From assembly GCA_022710665.1 (NCBI GenBank), contig JAKLGN010000081.1, positions 1 through 6,067 on the forward strand: a stretch of 6,067 nucleotides of DNA, read 5' to 3'. This document shows, piece by piece, positions 4,847 through 6,067 of this stretch (position 1 is its first letter; each line of letters starts with the position of its first letter). Under the pieces are notes generated by a model. The model did not search any database. It was not told the DNA's origin and saw only the letters and a list, made by a program, of their open reading frames with translations. The translations under genes and the position numbers were made by a program. This stretch comes from Methanoregula sp. GTDB taxonomy: Archaea > Halobacteriota > Methanomicrobia > Methanomicrobiales > Methanospirillaceae.

Positions 4847-5161
4847 CAAGAATACCCCATCAAACGCGGGCTCACAAAGGATCTTGAAGCAAGGGCAGTT
4901 GCCGAGTTGAAAAACTGTTTCGGGGTAGAGCCCGATAAGACCGCAAAGGGTTACCGGATTAAGGCAGGGGCACTCAGACGCCTTGACGTAACGTTTGGTG
5001 CCGGCAGCAAGTCGATCATCATCGATACGGAGTCTGACATCAGTGCTCCTGATGAGGTGATCATTGATACCAACAGGCGTTTCCGGAAGTATCTCGACAT
5101 TGTCACGGGATTTTCCACCAAGGAACGGGTCAAGCGGGCAAAGAGTGTTGCCGGCGAATAG
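4844..5161 (+). CDS. DUF5611-like small conserved methanogen protein
   Basis: This 105-residue soluble protein resembles the DUF5611 family of methanogens from memory. Landmarks are the N-terminal MQEYPIKRGLTKDLEA, a central GALRRLDVTFGAGSKSI strand region, and the conserved-looking tail DTNRRFRKYLDIVTGFSTKE. There is no signal peptide, membrane helix or metal-binding cluster. Its biochemical role is unknown. ATG 4844 is the only sensible start; no ribosome binding site precedes it and the TATA box lies about 26 bp upstream, so a leaderless mRNA is likely. It diverges from the PAC2 operon with 34 bp between the start codons, which suggests shared or mutually exclusive regulation rather than proving a common function. 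Confidence 0.82.
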   Translation: MQEYPIKRGLTKDLEARAVAELKNCFGVEPDKTAKGYRIKAGALRRLDVTFGAGSKSIIIDTESDISAPDEVIIDTNRRFRKYLDIVTGFSTKERVKRAKSVAGE

Positions 5162-5215
5162 GCAACCGGCCTTCCGGTAAGGCTGCTGCAGCCTGGAACC
5201 CGAACCCCGGACTCG

Positions 5216-5222
5216 TTTTTTT
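5216..5222 (+). terminator. T7 terminator behind the DUF5611-like gene
   Basis: Seven T residues lie 54 nt after the TAG stop. Upstream of them the dyad GGCTGC-T-GCAGCC (5181-5193) could form a small hairpin. Confidence 0.5.
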
Positions 5223-5272
5223 GGTCCTTGGCAAAGCAATGCTCTTAATGGAGCGCGTACAATGTCTTTTAC

Positions 5273-5277
5273 GTGAT
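5273..5277 (+). promoter_or_regulatory. Shine-Dalgarno-like GTGAT fixing the start at 5284
   Basis: GTGAT pairs with the anti-Shine-Dalgarno segment around GATCACC and lies 6 nt before ATG 5284. In-frame ATG codons at 5239 and 5248 also exist, but they lack a binding site and would put unrelated residues before the first zinc ribbon. Confidence 0.45.
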
Positions 5278-5283
5278 GATTTT

Positions 5284-6067
5284 ATGCCGTTTTGTCCTGA
5301 ATGCGGTAAAAATGTAGGATTCTCGCAGAAATTCTGCCGGAACTGCGGGGCATCACTTATCGAAGATTTACCTGCTGCCGCCCCTCCGGTTTCCTCTGCG
5401 CCCCAGACCCCGACCTGCCGCTCCTGCGGCTCACCACTGGTACCTGATGAGAAGTTTTGCGGGAACTGTGGGGCAAAGACCGGGGATTCTTTGGCGGGTA
5501 CCCCGTCCCCTGCACCGGTTCCCGTCTATCCACCGGCAGCGGTGACACCTCCCGTTCCAGCCCCTGTTCCTGTGCCGGTCCCGGCGGCTGTCCCCTCAGT
5601 GCCTGCAGCCCAGCCCCCAGGGATGGTCTGCCGGTCGTGCGGCACTCCCATGTCTCCCGATATGAAATTCTGCGGAGCCTGTGGAACTTTTGCAGAGCCC
5701 GCAGTTGTGATGGCAGCCCCTCCACCTCCATCCTTTGTATCCCCACCCACTCCCGCCTATATACCCCCACCGGCCCAGATTCCCTCCGGCACCCAGCTCT
5801 GCAAAGCCTGCGGCAACCCGATCAGGGCGGGCGACAAGTTCTGCAGCAAATGTCTCGTGAAAGTCCCCGATCATCCTGCAGTGTCCCCGGCACCATCGGC
5901 GGTTTATCAGCCACCGCCGCCGCCACCCCCTCAGTATATAGCCCCGGTACCGGCACCGGAACCTGCCGCACCTTCAGCCACCGGTCTGACCTGCAAAGCC
6001 TGCGGCAACCCGATCAGGGCGGGCGACAAGTTCTGCAGCAAATGTCTCGTGAAAGTCCCCGATCATC
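5284..6067 (+). CDS. Multi zinc-ribbon protein with Pro/Ala-rich linkers, 3' end missing
   Basis: The first 261 residues are visible; the gene runs off the right edge. Five ribbons all follow CxxC-x10-CxxC: C4/C7/C18/C21, C45/C48/C59/C62, C116/C119/C130/C133, C173/C176/C187/C190 and C237/C240/C251/C254. They carry the family's typical (K)FCxxC signature and match the short archaeal zinc-ribbon (zf-ribbon_3/DZANK-like) type. The linkers, about 23 to 53 residues long, are rich in Pro, Ala and Val and are probably disordered. Each ribbon should bind one Zn2+. The overall form is beads on a string, suggesting a scaffold for protein or nucleic-acid binding. In many archaeal relatives such ribbons precede a membrane or enzymatic domain, so the missing C-terminus may hold the key. 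There is no signal peptide. Ribbons 4 and 5 are identical in DNA sequence. Confidence 0.85.
   Translation, partial: MPFCPECGKNVGFSQKFCRNCGASLIEDLPAAAPPVSSAPQTPTCRSCGSPLVPDEKFCGNCGAKTGDSLAGTPSPAPVPVYPPAAVTPPVPAPVPVPVPAAVPSVPAAQPPGMVCRSCGTPMSPDMKFCGACGTFAEPAVVMAAPPPPSFVSPPTPAYIPPPAQIPSGTQLCKACGNPIRAGDKFCSKCLVKVPDHPAVSPAPSAVYQPPPPPPPQYIAPVPAPEPAAPSATGLTCKACGNPIRAGDKFCSKCLVKVPDH
5799..5875 (+). repeat. 77-bp direct repeat, copy 1 (zinc ribbon 4)
   Basis: This segment encodes CKACGNPIRAGDKFCSKC plus the following LVKVPDH. It is identical at every base to the segment 192 bp (64 codons) downstream. The bases just before the two copies differ (T at 5798, C at 5990), so the left boundary of identity is real. 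Confidence 0.95.
5991..6067 (+). repeat. 77-bp direct repeat, copy 2, ending at the window edge
   Basis: This copy is identical to 5799-5875, including all third codon positions, and stops at the last base of the window. The true repeat may extend further. The linkers before the two copies are not alike, so identity is confined to the ribbon module. Confidence 0.95.

Noticed and set aside
5273..5298. GTGATGA followed by CTGA, resembling C and D' boxes of an archaeal C/D guide RNA
   Set aside because: There is no matching C'/D pair or flanking stem, and the sequence is explained by the ribosome binding site and first codons of the zinc-ribbon gene.
5357..5874. Minus-strand frames of 74 to 137 codons opposite the zinc-ribbon gene
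   Set aside because: The plus frame has five regular CxxC-x10-CxxC ribbons; the antisense frames are Gly/Arg-rich shadows of Pro/Ala codons.
1..6067. CRISPR array, insertion sequence or integrase-type mobile element
   Set aside because: No regularly spaced repeats with unique spacers, no transposase or integrase frame, and no partial tRNA copy marking an attachment site next to the tRNA-Arg were seen.

Overview
This window reads as chromosomal DNA of a methanogenic archaeon, most likely order Methanomicrobiales (a Methanoregula-like organism). The grounds are: Thr-rich surface proteins built from IPT/TIG and PEGA domains and anchored by a C-terminal helix ending in RRR; small proteins resembling the methanogen families DUF473 and DUF5611; a PAC2-family proteasome-chaperone homologue; archaeal-type TATA boxes; and T-run terminators directly behind stop codons. 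This placement is inference from gene content; no marker gene for taxonomy is present.

Layout. Bases 1-357 hold no secure gene; a minus-strand reading frame entering from the left edge is possible. A tRNA-Arg(TCT) lies on the minus strand at 358-432. Behind it, also on the minus strand, is a 98-residue two-helix membrane protein with a coiled-coil tail (508-804). Divergent from that are two plus-strand paralogous-style cell-surface proteins (1019-2044 and 2276-3247). Each has a signal peptide, IPT/TIG domain(s), a PEGA domain, a Thr/Pro stalk, a membrane anchor and its own promoter and terminator. A 420-bp gene-free stretch (3248-3667) is rich in inverted repeats and could encode a structured RNA or bind proteins.

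A minus-strand two-gene operon follows. A PAC2-family protein (4072-4809) ends in Met-Tyr-Gly, which fits the HbYX proteasome-docking motif, and is followed 5 nt later by a DUF473-like protein (3668-4066). Divergent from it, with only 34 bp between start codons, is a DUF5611-like gene (4844-5161) that appears to be leaderless. The right edge holds an incomplete gene (5284 to the end) for a protein with at least five double-CxxC zinc ribbons joined by Pro/Ala-rich linkers. Its last two ribbons are identical over 77 bp, and the second copy ends exactly at the last base of the window.

How the genes work together. The two surface proteins probably share one role at the cell envelope (adhesion or S-layer-associated). 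The PAC2/DUF473 pair may act in proteasome biology. No complete new system is demonstrable here. The best leads are the HbYX-tailed PAC2 with its coupled partner, the structured intergenic region, and the tandem zinc-ribbon array with its suspicious contig end.
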